A DNA stretch of 21,685 nucleotides, taken from NCBI GenBank assembly GCA_964607915.1, contig CAZSMU010000059.1, positions 1-21,685 of the forward strand, in the 5' to 3' direction. Source of the DNA: JADJPL01 sp964607915. GTDB taxonomy: Bacteria; Bacteroidota; Bacteroidia; Chitinophagales; Saprospiraceae. The notes below the pieces were generated by a model. It made no database searches. It was not told the origin of the DNA and saw only the letters and a program-made list of their open reading frames with translations. A program made the translations under genes and the position numbers. Shown here one piece after another: positions 15,643 to 21,685 of this stretch. Numbering within the stretch: the first letter of the stretch is position 1; every line of letters begins with the position of its first letter.

Positions 15643-17301
15643 ATGGTTTCCCGGAAGTCGCTTTTCTTCGCCTCCGCATTGGCGGCGGTATTTGTGGCCG
15701 GTGCATTTACCGGCCCCTGGCTGGCAGACATGCTCGATGCAGAGGATGTCCGCAGCGCAGCGAAAATCATGAACCTGGAATTCACGCCCCCGGAAGTGGA
15801 TTCCCTGCTGCCCGACCTGGAAGATAACCGCAAGGCGTACGATGCCTTGAGAAAAGTACCGCTCGACAACGCGGTTTCCCCGGCACTGGTATTCAACCCT
15901 ATGCCCATGGGCTATACGCCGCCGGTCGAACAGCGCCCTCTCGTGTTCTCCGGCGCTGCGAAGACGGCCCTGCCGGCCGCAAAGGACGATCTGGCCTGGT
16001 ACTCGGTGCAACAATTAGCCGAGCTCATCCGAAATCGTCAGATCAGCTCCGAGGAGTTGACCCGCTTTTTCATAGAACGCCTCAAAAAGCACGACCCCAC
16101 GCTGCAGTGCGTAATCACCCTCACCGAGGATCTGGCAATGGAGCAGGCCCGCCGCGCCGACAGCGAAATCAAGGCCGGCAAGTACCGGGGGCCGCTGCAC
16201 GGCATCCCCTACGGAGCGAAAGACCTCCTGGCCAAAAAGGGCTATCCCACGACCTGGGGCGCTATGCCCTACAAAGACCAGGTGCTGGACTACGACGCGA
16301 CGGTCGTCCGTAAACTGGAAGAAGCCGGCGCTGTGCTCGTAGCCAAATTGACCCTCGGAGCGCTCGCCTGGGGCGACGTATGGTACGGAGGCACTACTAA
16401 AAACCCCTGGGATGTGAAAACGGGCTCCAGCGGCTCCTCCGCCGGTTCCGCTTCGGCCGTCGCCGCAGGGCTGCTGCCTTTTGCTATTGGTACCGAAACG
16501 CTGGGCTCCATCGTGTCCCCTTCCACGACCTGCGGGGTGACCGGTCTGCGCCCTACCTTCGGGCGCGTCAGCCGCCACGGGGCGATGGCCCTGGCCTGGT
16601 CTATGGACAAAATCGGGCCTATCTGCCGTTATGTCGAGGATTGCGCACTGGTATTCCAGGCTATTTACGGACCTGACGGCAAAGACGTCGCCGTCGTACA
16701 GGCACCCTTCAACTTCAACGCCAACGCCAATCCCCGGCGCCTCAAAATCGGGTACCTCAAAAGCGACTTCGAACGCCCTTACCCCTTCCGCGCCCAGGAC
16801 AGCGCAGCCCTGGCTGCCTTGCAATCCCTCGGCTTCGAACTGACGCCCATCCGCCTACCCGAATTCCCCGATATCCGCATCATCCTCGAAGCAGAAGCTG
16901 CGGCGGCGTTCGATGAACTCACGCGCAGCAACCGCGACGACCTCATGGTGCGCCAAATCCGAAACGCCTGGCCCAACGTGTTCCGGGGCGCACGCTTCAT
17001 CCCGGCCGTGGAATACATACAGGCCAACCGCAAGCGCAGCGAACTGATCGAAGCCATGCACCGGGAGGTGTTCTCCAAAGTAGATGTGTATGTGCATCCC
17101 TCTTTCGGGAGCAGCAGCCTCACCATCACAAACTATACCGGCCATCCCTGCGTCGTCGTGCCAAACGGCTTCCAGCGCAACGGCCGCCCCACGAGCATCT
17201 CGTTTACGTCCAAACTGTACGAGGAAGGCATGGCCCTCGAAGTAGCCCGCGCCTTCCAGCAGGCTACCGAACACCACCAGAAGCACCCCGAAGGCTTTTA
17301 A
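15643..17301 (+). CDS. secreted amidase (amidase signature family)
   Basis: 552 aa. The N-terminus has a signal-peptide-like or anchor segment (about residues 4-28, KSLFFASALAAVFVAGAF) followed by an unusual linker of about 90 residues before the amidase domain begins near residue 120. The amidase signature Ser-cisSer-Lys triad is visible: K193 (GIPYGAKDLL), the serine-rich SSGSSAGS near 262-269, and S289 (GTETLGSIVSP) as probable nucleophile, followed by TCGVTGLRPTFGRVSRHG. The family includes GatA and peptide or amide hydrolases; the export signal and lack of gatB/gatC nearby argue against tRNA amidation and for hydrolysis of an amide in the envelope or outside. The substrate is unknown. 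It starts 24 nt after the MFS gene, so the two could form a transport and hydrolysis pair. Confidence 0.88.
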   Translation: MVSRKSLFFASALAAVFVAGAFTGPWLADMLDAEDVRSAAKIMNLEFTPPEVDSLLPDLEDNRKAYDALRKVPLDNAVSPALVFNPMPMGYTPPVEQRPLVFSGAAKTALPAAKDDLAWYSVQQLAELIRNRQISSEELTRFFIERLKKHDPTLQCVITLTEDLAMEQARRADSEIKAGKYRGPLHGIPYGAKDLLAKKGYPTTWGAMPYKDQVLDYDATVVRKLEEAGAVLVAKLTLGALAWGDVWYGGTTKNPWDVKTGSSGSSAGSASAVAAGLLPFAIGTETLGSIVSPSTTCGVTGLRPTFGRVSRHGAMALAWSMDKIGPICRYVEDCALVFQAIYGPDGKDVAVVQAPFNFNANANPRRLKIGYLKSDFERPYPFRAQDSAALAALQSLGFELTPIRLPEFPDIRIILEAEAAAAFDELTRSNRDDLMVRQIRNAWPNVFRGARFIPAVEYIQANRKRSELIEAMHREVFSKVDVYVHPSFGSSSLTITNYTGHPCVVVPNGFQRNGRPTSISFTSKLYEEGMALEVARAFQQATEHHQKHPEGF

Positions 17302-17361
17302 CCGGAGCAGGCAAAGGGAGGCATCTCTTTCATCGAAGGGCACGCTTTGTTGGTAGAGTTT

Positions 17362-17394
17362 TTTGGCTAAATACGCCGCCGGGGCTTATTTTCG
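17362..17394 (+). promoter_or_regulatory. possible Bacteroidota promoter for the outer-membrane receptor gene
   Basis: TTTG at 17362-17365 and TATTTTCG at 17387-17394 (one mismatch to TAnnTTTG) are 21 nt apart. The transcript would begin only about 8 nt before the ATG at 17409, which is short, so this is a tentative call. Confidence 0.35.
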
Positions 17395-17408
17395 CGCAAA
17401 TATTTTCC

Positions 17409-19790
17409 ATGCGCACCTTTTTTGTGTTGTTTTTTGTCAGTTCCTTTCTCCAATCGCTTGTAGCCCAAGTCCTTGAAGTGGAGGTGCGGAACAAGGGAAA
17501 AGAAACGCTTCCCGGGGCTACCGTGCAACTGCGGCATTACCCCGATACCAACCGGCAAATCGCAGGCGTCTGCGATATAGACGGGCTTGCACAACTCTCC
17601 GGCGTGGAACCGGGCAACTGGCTCCTGCGCATCAGCTATGTCGGCTACCAAACGCGGAACGAGCAGATTGCGCTGAAAGCCGGTACGAAAAGGCTTTCTT
17701 TTGTCCTGGAAGAAGAATCCCTGGATTTGGAGGAGGTCACCGTGACCGCCAGCAGACCCCTCGTGCGGCAGGAAGACGACAAGACCATCATTGACCCGGA
17801 GCCCCTCGCCAGCCTGAGCATCAATACCCTGGAGGTGCTCGAGAAAACGCCCGGCCTGTTTGTGGACCAGGACGGGAATATATTCCTCAACAGCACAACT
17901 CCGGCAGTAGTGTACATCAACGGCCGCGAACAGCGCATGGGGGCACAGGATATCGCCGCCATCCTGCGCAGCCTGCCCCCCGGGAATATCCAGCGCATAG
18001 AGGTGCTGCGCACACCTTCCTCAAAATTCGATGCCGCCAGTTCGGGCGGTATCGTCAACGTAGTCCTGAAAAAAGGCGTCAAAATCGGCCGCACCGGCTC
18101 GGCCAACATCGGTATGAACCAGGGGAGGTACGGCAACCAGAACATAGGGTTCAACCTCAACGACAGCGGTGAAAAAGGCGCGTATTACCTCAGCGGCAAT
18201 GCCAGCCGCCGCGACCTGCTGGAAGAACTCAACTCCGTCCGCTACCTGACCCAGGACACGACGCTGAACCAGGGCGCTTTGTCGCGCCAGCCCGGCCGCC
18301 AGGGCTTCATCGGCTTCGGGGCTAATTACGACCTTCGCCCTACCCTCAATATCAGCTACGACGGCCGTGTTAACCTCAACGATTCGGAAGTGTCCTCCAC
18401 AAATATCAACCGCATCCAGACGCTCGAGCGCGTCCTCCTCTCCGAAAACGACAACCGCATCGCAAATGCGTCCTCTTTTCTGAGCTTCCAGCATGATCTG
18501 GGCCTCAACCTCAAACTCGACAGCACCGGGTCGGAGTGGGACACCAAGCTCAGCTATACGTACAATACCAACGAAAACGACCAGGATTACCGCACCGCCT
18601 ACTCCTTGCCCCTGCCTTTCGAAATCGCAGGGGAAGGCACTAACCAGCAACACCGCCGCTTCTTCCTGCTCCAGTCCGATCTGACCCTGACCCTGCCGGC
18701 CGCTTTCAAAATAGAGACGGGCTTTAAAAGTACCTTTCAAAGCTACGGCAGCAGCGCCGAGTACTTTTTTTTGAAAAGCCAGTCCCGGGTCCCGGACCCC
18801 CTGCGCACCAACGCCTTCGATTACCGGGAAAACCTGCACGCCGCCTATCTGCAGGCCTCCAAGCGCCTGCCGGCCGGTTTTTTGCTCAAAACCGGGGTTC
18901 GTATGGAATATACCCTCATGGACGGCCGACAGCGCATACCCGTGGATACCAACTTCCTCATCCGACGCGCCGACTTTTTTCCCTACGTGTACCTGAGCCG
19001 AAAGGTAGTGGATATCGCCAAATACGAACTCCGCGCTTTCCTGATCTACCGCCGCACCATAAACCGCCCGGGATACCAAAACCTGAACCCCTACATCCGG
19101 TACATAGACCAGTACCTGTACGAGACGGGCAACCCGGCCCTGCAACCGCAGTTTACCGAAAACATAGAGGCCAACATCAGCTTCGACGAACGCCCGATCC
19201 TGGCAGTAGGCAGAAACTATACCACCGACATATTTTCCAACGTCGTCTATCAGGACGCCGCGGATAGCCGCGTGGCCGTGCGGACCGTGGACAACGTGGG
19301 GAGAAATACCGAAACCTACTTCCGGGTCATCGGGGCAATACCGCCGGGAAAAAAATACTTTTTCGTAGCCGGCGCGCAATACAACTTCAACGAATACGAA
19401 GGAATCTACGAGAACCAACCCCTGACCTTCCGCAGGGGCAGCTGGCGCTTGTTTACGTTCCATCAACTCAAAATAGCCCCCCAGACTAAGCTGAATATCA
19501 GCGGTTTCATGCTGCTTGGGGGGCAGCAAAACTTTTATGAACTGGGCCGCTTTGGCCAGCTCAACGCGGGCCTGAATCAGAATTTTTTGAACAACAAACT
19601 GATCTTGACGATCAACGCCAACGATATCTTCCGCACCATGCGCACCCGGTTTACCCTGGCACAGGGCAGCATCCGCAGCGTCGGCGACCGATACAGCGAT
19701 ACGCAGCGCGTGGGCCTGAACCTGCGCTACCAGTTCGGGATCAACAAAAAAGCCCGCAAAGAGGAAGGGATGCCGGATTTTGAGGGGTAA
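17409..19790 (+). CDS. TonB-dependent receptor-like outer-membrane beta-barrel protein
   Basis: 793 aa. A signal peptide (residues 1-19, FFVLFFVSSFLQSLVAQ) is followed by a carboxypeptidase-regulatory-like domain (about 21-100; LPGATVQL, LLRISYVGYQT) and a plug domain (about 105-220; LEEVTVTASRPLV, LEKTPGLFVDQDGNI, PAVVYINGRE, IQRIEVLRTPSSKFDAASSGGIVNVVLKK written here in parts). The rest is rich in alternating aromatic strands, as in the outer-membrane beta-barrel family 3 of Bacteroidota, and ends in LNLRYQF near the C-terminus. It is not a SusC, because it is short and no SusD partner is present. The ligand is unknown. It stands alone on the plus strand, facing the convergent DUF1080 gene 4 bp away. 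Confidence 0.88.
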   Translation: MRTFFVLFFVSSFLQSLVAQVLEVEVRNKGKETLPGATVQLRHYPDTNRQIAGVCDIDGLAQLSGVEPGNWLLRISYVGYQTRNEQIALKAGTKRLSFVLEEESLDLEEVTVTASRPLVRQEDDKTIIDPEPLASLSINTLEVLEKTPGLFVDQDGNIFLNSTTPAVVYINGREQRMGAQDIAAILRSLPPGNIQRIEVLRTPSSKFDAASSGGIVNVVLKKGVKIGRTGSANIGMNQGRYGNQNIGFNLNDSGEKGAYYLSGNASRRDLLEELNSVRYLTQDTTLNQGALSRQPGRQGFIGFGANYDLRPTLNISYDGRVNLNDSEVSSTNINRIQTLERVLLSENDNRIANASSFLSFQHDLGLNLKLDSTGSEWDTKLSYTYNTNENDQDYRTAYSLPLPFEIAGEGTNQQHRRFFLLQSDLTLTLPAAFKIETGFKSTFQSYGSSAEYFFLKSQSRVPDPLRTNAFDYRENLHAAYLQASKRLPAGFLLKTGVRMEYTLMDGRQRIPVDTNFLIRRADFFPYVYLSRKVVDIAKYELRAFLIYRRTINRPGYQNLNPYIRYIDQYLYETGNPALQPQFTENIEANISFDERPILAVGRNYTTDIFSNVVYQDAADSRVAVRTVDNVGRNTETYFRVIGAIPPGKKYFFVAGAQYNFNEYEGIYENQPLTFRRGSWRLFTFHQLKIAPQTKLNISGFMLLGGQQNFYELGRFGQLNAGLNQNFLNNKLILTINANDIFRTMRTRFTLAQGSIRSVGDRYSDTQRVGLNLRYQFGINKKARKEEGMPDFEG

Positions 19791-19794
19791 AGTC

Positions 19795-20505
19795 TCAGCT
19801 CTTCTTGCTCAGCCGTCTGATGGGTTGCATGGTCAGCTTCCGTATCTCCACCTCCGAACCTTCTGATTGCAGGGCAATCTGACCGCGCTCGGCCGTGCAT
19901 TGGTTGCCGTAGTTCACCAGGTCGCCGTTCACCCATACTTTGATTTCCCGGCTCAGACACTCTACGACGAGGGTGTTCCATTCACCAAGCGCCTTTTCCG
20001 AGTTATCGGTGAGGTTGTGGATACGGCGGGCTTTCCCTTCGGTCGTACCCCATTGCTCCTTGGGCCCTCTGCGGAGCTCCATATCGGGTACGGTGATGTC
20101 TTCGAGGATGCACCAGAATTCGCCAGCGTTCCCGTGTTCCATCTGTACCTCCAGCGATTGGGGAAACATCTTGTACAGCGCGCGGGGTTTGGAAGCATGT
20201 ACCAATACCCCACAGTTGCCAGGCCCTTTTGGGAAGCGGTATTCTACGACTACGCGGTAATTGCTGTACGACGCATCGGTGATCAGGTGACCTCCCGGTT
20301 TGCCTAAGCTGATGAGCATGCCGTCTCGCACTACAAAAGGGGCAGGAGCGGAGGGGTTGTTGTCCCTGTCCGGCACATCCAGGTGCCACCCGGCCAGGTC
20401 GGCGCCCGGGAGTAGAGAAACTGCTTTTCGGGGATTCCCGATCTGCGCCCGGGCAGGCAGGGATGTTTCGATAAGAAATAAAATAATGAAAAAAATATTT
20501 TTCAT
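19795..20505 (-). CDS. secreted DUF1080 (3-keto-disaccharide hydrolase-like) protein
   Basis: 236 aa from ATG 20505. The N-terminus is a signal peptide (MKNIFFIILFLIETSLPARA). The remainder matches the DUF1080 / 3-keto-glycoside hydrolase-like family with a concanavalin-type beta-sandwich: LLPGADLAGWHL near the start, then DGMLISLGKPGGHLITDASY, YRVVVEYRFPKGPGNCGVLVHAS, QSLEVQMEHGNAGEFW and LVVECLSREIKVWVNGDLVN followed by RGQIALQSEGSEVEIRKL. Members in Bacteroidota and Planctomycetota act on extracellular glycans or are carbohydrate binding. A GTG at 20523 overlaps the stop of the upstream gene but would add MIKYYF before the signal peptide, so ATG 20505 is preferred. It probably shares a transcript with the 185-aa gene. 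Confidence 0.85.
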   Translation of the reverse strand: MKNIFFIILFLIETSLPARAQIGNPRKAVSLLPGADLAGWHLDVPDRDNNPSAPAPFVVRDGMLISLGKPGGHLITDASYSNYRVVVEYRFPKGPGNCGVLVHASKPRALYKMFPQSLEVQMEHGNAGEFWCILEDITVPDMELRRGPKEQWGTTEGKARRIHNLTDNSEKALGEWNTLVVECLSREIKVWVNGDLVNYGNQCTAERGQIALQSEGSEVEIRKLTMQPIRRLSKKS

Positions 20506-20519
20506 AAAATAATATTTTA

Positions 20520-21077
20520 TCACAACATTTTTTCAATCATTTGAAACAAGAGCCTTGGTTTTTGGGGGCGCCAGTTGATTTGGTTGAAGGGGCTTCCGAA
20601 ATGGATGTAGGACTGCAGGCGGGTGAGGCGCATTTCCTCTTCGACATGTTGCAGGGCGTTCACGAAGCAGATCCAACCGTCTTCGTCCCGGATGTCCTCG
20701 TACCACTCCTCGTAGTAGCAGTCGTCGCTGCCGTGAAAGTTGAGTACGTTCTCGCAGATGAGCACGAAGCGGAAGATACCCTCTTCGATCATCGGTTCGA
20801 GTACTTCCCGTTTGAGGTACATGATGTCGTTGTGCAGGCAATCGTTCCACTCGCCGATTAGTTCCAGGACGGCGTAGCCGTCGTCGTAGTCCACGTACAG
20901 GACTTTGAGGTACAGGGTTGCGGAACCGAATTCGTCCCACTGGGGGTGGATGAAGTAATTATAGACCTTGTGGGTGAAATAGAACTCGTCGTAGGTCCTT
21001 CCGTAGAAGGGCGAACGTTCGTCTTCCTCGGCCGCGTAGTCATCCCTCCAGTTGAAATAAGGCTCGATATCGTGCAT
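20520..21077 (-). CDS. acidic hypothetical protein
   Basis: 185 aa, not recognised. It is strongly acidic and aromatic (many D, E, Y, W, F), with blocks such as NWRDDYAAEEDERSPFYGR, KVLYVDYDDGYAVLELIGEW and CYYEEWYEDIRDEDGW. No signal peptide or membrane segment is seen, so it is likely cytoplasmic. It ends with a TGA that lies 14 nt before the DUF1080 ATG, so the two are likely cotranscribed. A TATATTTG-type -7 element on the minus strand at 21127-21134 lies about 45 nt upstream of the ATG, which supports this start. No function can be assigned. Confidence 0.75.
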   Translation of the reverse strand: MHDIEPYFNWRDDYAAEEDERSPFYGRTYDEFYFTHKVYNYFIHPQWDEFGSATLYLKVLYVDYDDGYAVLELIGEWNDCLHNDIMYLKREVLEPMIEEGIFRFVLICENVLNFHGSDDCYYEEWYEDIRDEDGWICFVNALQHVEEEMRLTRLQSYIHFGSPFNQINWRPQKPRLLFQMIEKML

Positions 21078-21126
21078 GGCGAAAGAGAGAGTCTGTCGTA
21101 AAAATAGTAGCTTCCTTTGGCAAGGG

Positions 21127-21134
21127 CAAATATA
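21127..21134 (-). promoter_or_regulatory. Bacteroidota-type -7 element for the acidic hypothetical gene
   Basis: The minus strand reads TATATTTG, a perfect TAnnTTTG. Transcription would start near 21120, about 43 nt before the ATG at 21077. No clear -33 TTTG is seen. Confidence 0.45.
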
Positions 21135-21390
21135 GTTCTTTTAGACTTGTGGCGAAGGGTTGGCGAGAAAGGGAAACCGCTGGCGGGGTGGCTTTGGACA
21201 GTTTTGGCGTGTGTTTCTCGTAGCGAAGAAGGCATTGCCGGGAAGAGCGCTCTATACGCTCCTCACCTGCCTCGGACGGGAGAGTATCCCCCAATAAATC
21301 CCCGCACCTGTATGTTTTGCCAAAACCACTCCGGCAATACGGCTTTCAGGCGCTTTCCCGGACGGGTCTGCGCCAGTGGTGACAGAGGAT

Positions 21391-21421
21391 ATTCCGTAAA
21401 TACTCCGCAACGATACGGAAT
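21391..21421. repeat. 8-bp perfect inverted repeat in the intergenic region
   Basis: ATTCCGTA (21391-21398) and TACGGAAT (21414-21421) are exact reverse complements 15 nt apart. There is no T-tract, so this is not a clear terminator; it could be a protein-binding site or an RNA hairpin. Confidence 0.35.
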
Positions 21422-21582
21422 CTGCCGGTAATTTTCATGTTAAGTTAAAAAAAAGTGTAATACGTTTTGATTTTTGTGTAAAACAGAGCTGAAAAACAAG
21501 GCTTTGCTCCTTTTTGCCGAACGTATGCCAGAGGAAGGGTAAAAAAAATGCCATTTCCTTTTTAAAAGTGGCGTACAAGTCT

Positions 21583-21590
21583 TAGCTTTG
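21583..21590 (+). promoter_or_regulatory. Bacteroidota-type -7 element for the tRNA
   Basis: TAGCTTTG matches TAnnTTTG exactly. It lies 45 nt before the first base of the tRNA, so the transcript would have a leader of about 40 nt. A T-rich stretch near 21556-21563 could serve as the -33 region but lacks a clear TTTG. Confidence 0.45.
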
Positions 21591-21608
21591 CACTCGCTCA
21601 AGAAAAAG

Positions 21609-21630
21609 CAGGTCAAAAAGGCCTGTTTTT
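21609..21630 (+). terminator. terminator-like hairpin in the tRNA leader
   Basis: CAGGTC (21609-21614), loop AAAAA, GGCCTG (21620-21625), then TTTTT (21626-21630). The stem has six pairs, one of them G-T. This has the shape of an intrinsic terminator, but it sits between the probable promoter and the tRNA, so it may act as an attenuator, a processing signal, or the end of an upstream transcript. Confidence 0.45.
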
Positions 21631-21635
21631 CGCAA

Positions 21636-21685
21636 GGGTGATTAGCTCAGTTGGTTTAGAGCGCTGCTTTGACAGAGCAGAGGTC
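21636..21685 (+). tRNA. tRNA-Val (anticodon GAC), 3' part beyond window
   Basis: The 5' part of a tRNA is present up to the window end. The acceptor 5' arm is GGGTGAT (21636-21642). The D-arm is GCTC (21645-21648), a loop with AGTTGGTTTA, and GAGC (21659-21662). The anticodon stem is CTGCT (21664-21668) and AGCAG (21676-21680) around the loop TTGACAG. The anticodon at 21671-21673 is GAC, which reads valine codons GUC/GUU. The variable loop begins at 21681. The T-arm and acceptor 3' arm are outside the window. Confidence 0.93.

Larger units (their letters stand above)
21078..21635. other. intergenic region before tRNA-Val, no supported gene
   Basis: About 560 bp without a gene I can support. 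An open frame at 21117-21431 on the plus strand looks spurious: its product has no recognisable domain and it runs over the promoter of the minus-strand gene. The region holds the minus-strand -7 element at 21127-21134, an inverted repeat at 21391-21421, an A/T-rich section from about 21430, and the promoter and leader of the tRNA. Confidence 0.5.

Noticed and set aside
18021..19529. 502-aa open frame on the minus strand within the receptor gene
   Set aside because: It is antisense to a well-supported TonB-dependent receptor gene in a GC-rich genome, where long antisense frames are common; no domain is visible.
21117..21431. 104-aa open frame on the plus strand
   Set aside because: No recognisable domain, odd composition, and it overlaps the promoter of the minus-strand gene; it looks like a chance open frame.
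1..21685. CRISPR arrays, insertion sequences or phage genes
   Set aside because: I saw no regularly spaced direct repeats, no transposase or integrase, and no phage structural genes on either strand.

Overview
The window looks like a chromosomal stretch from a Bacteroidota bacterium, probably a GC-rich member near the Saprospiria (Lewinella/Haliscomenobacter-like). This rests on Bacteroidota-type promoter elements (TTTG, then TAnnTTTG), few Shine-Dalgarno sites, a carboxypeptidase-regulatory-like/TonB-dependent outer-membrane receptor, a secreted DUF1080 protein and the rnfB-C-D-G-E-A gene order. The lineage is inferred; no search was run.

Layout: (1) 13-1053, minus, a GNAT-type acetyltransferase, divergent from (2) 1213-2421, plus, a class-V aminotransferase fold protein of the cysteine-desulfurase-like family that lacks the SufS-type catalytic cysteine. 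(3) 2626-14392, plus, a complete Rnf ion-pumping ferredoxin:NAD+ oxidoreductase locus with unusual additions. Two large proteins derived from pyruvate:ferredoxin oxidoreductase (PFOR) flank rnfB: an 843-aa protein ending in a single-cluster ferredoxin domain, and a 1232-aa protein with PFOR domain I/II-like regions and a two-cluster ferredoxin domain. rnfC, rnfD, rnfG, rnfE and rnfA follow, then a 52-aa Cys-rich membrane protein resembling the Na+-NQR maturation factor NqrM. (4) 14468-17301, plus, an MFS transporter and a secreted amidase. (5) 17409-19790, plus, a TonB-dependent receptor-like outer-membrane protein. (6) 19795-21077, minus, a DUF1080 secreted protein and an acidic conserved-type hypothetical protein. 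(7) a non-coding stretch, then a tRNA-Val(GAC) cut off by the window end.

The most interesting element is the Rnf locus. Both PFOR-like proteins share a long C-terminal region that aligns by eye with the thiamine-pyrophosphate-binding domain of PFOR. The GDG cofactor motif is replaced in both, and the larger protein also lacks the cysteines of the proximal cluster and the gamma domain. They look like catalytically retired PFOR modules that kept ferredoxin-type clusters, placed next to RnfB (the ferredoxin-accepting subunit) and RnfC (the NADH-site subunit). My inference is that they are accessory electron-transfer or docking subunits of Rnf, not a working pyruvate oxidoreductase. rnfB as given carries a one-base frameshift just before its fourth N-terminal cluster cysteine, so either the read has an error or the pump is inactivated in this strain. 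The 52-aa gene after rnfA is a good candidate for delivering iron to the [2Fe-2S] site made by RnfA and RnfE.
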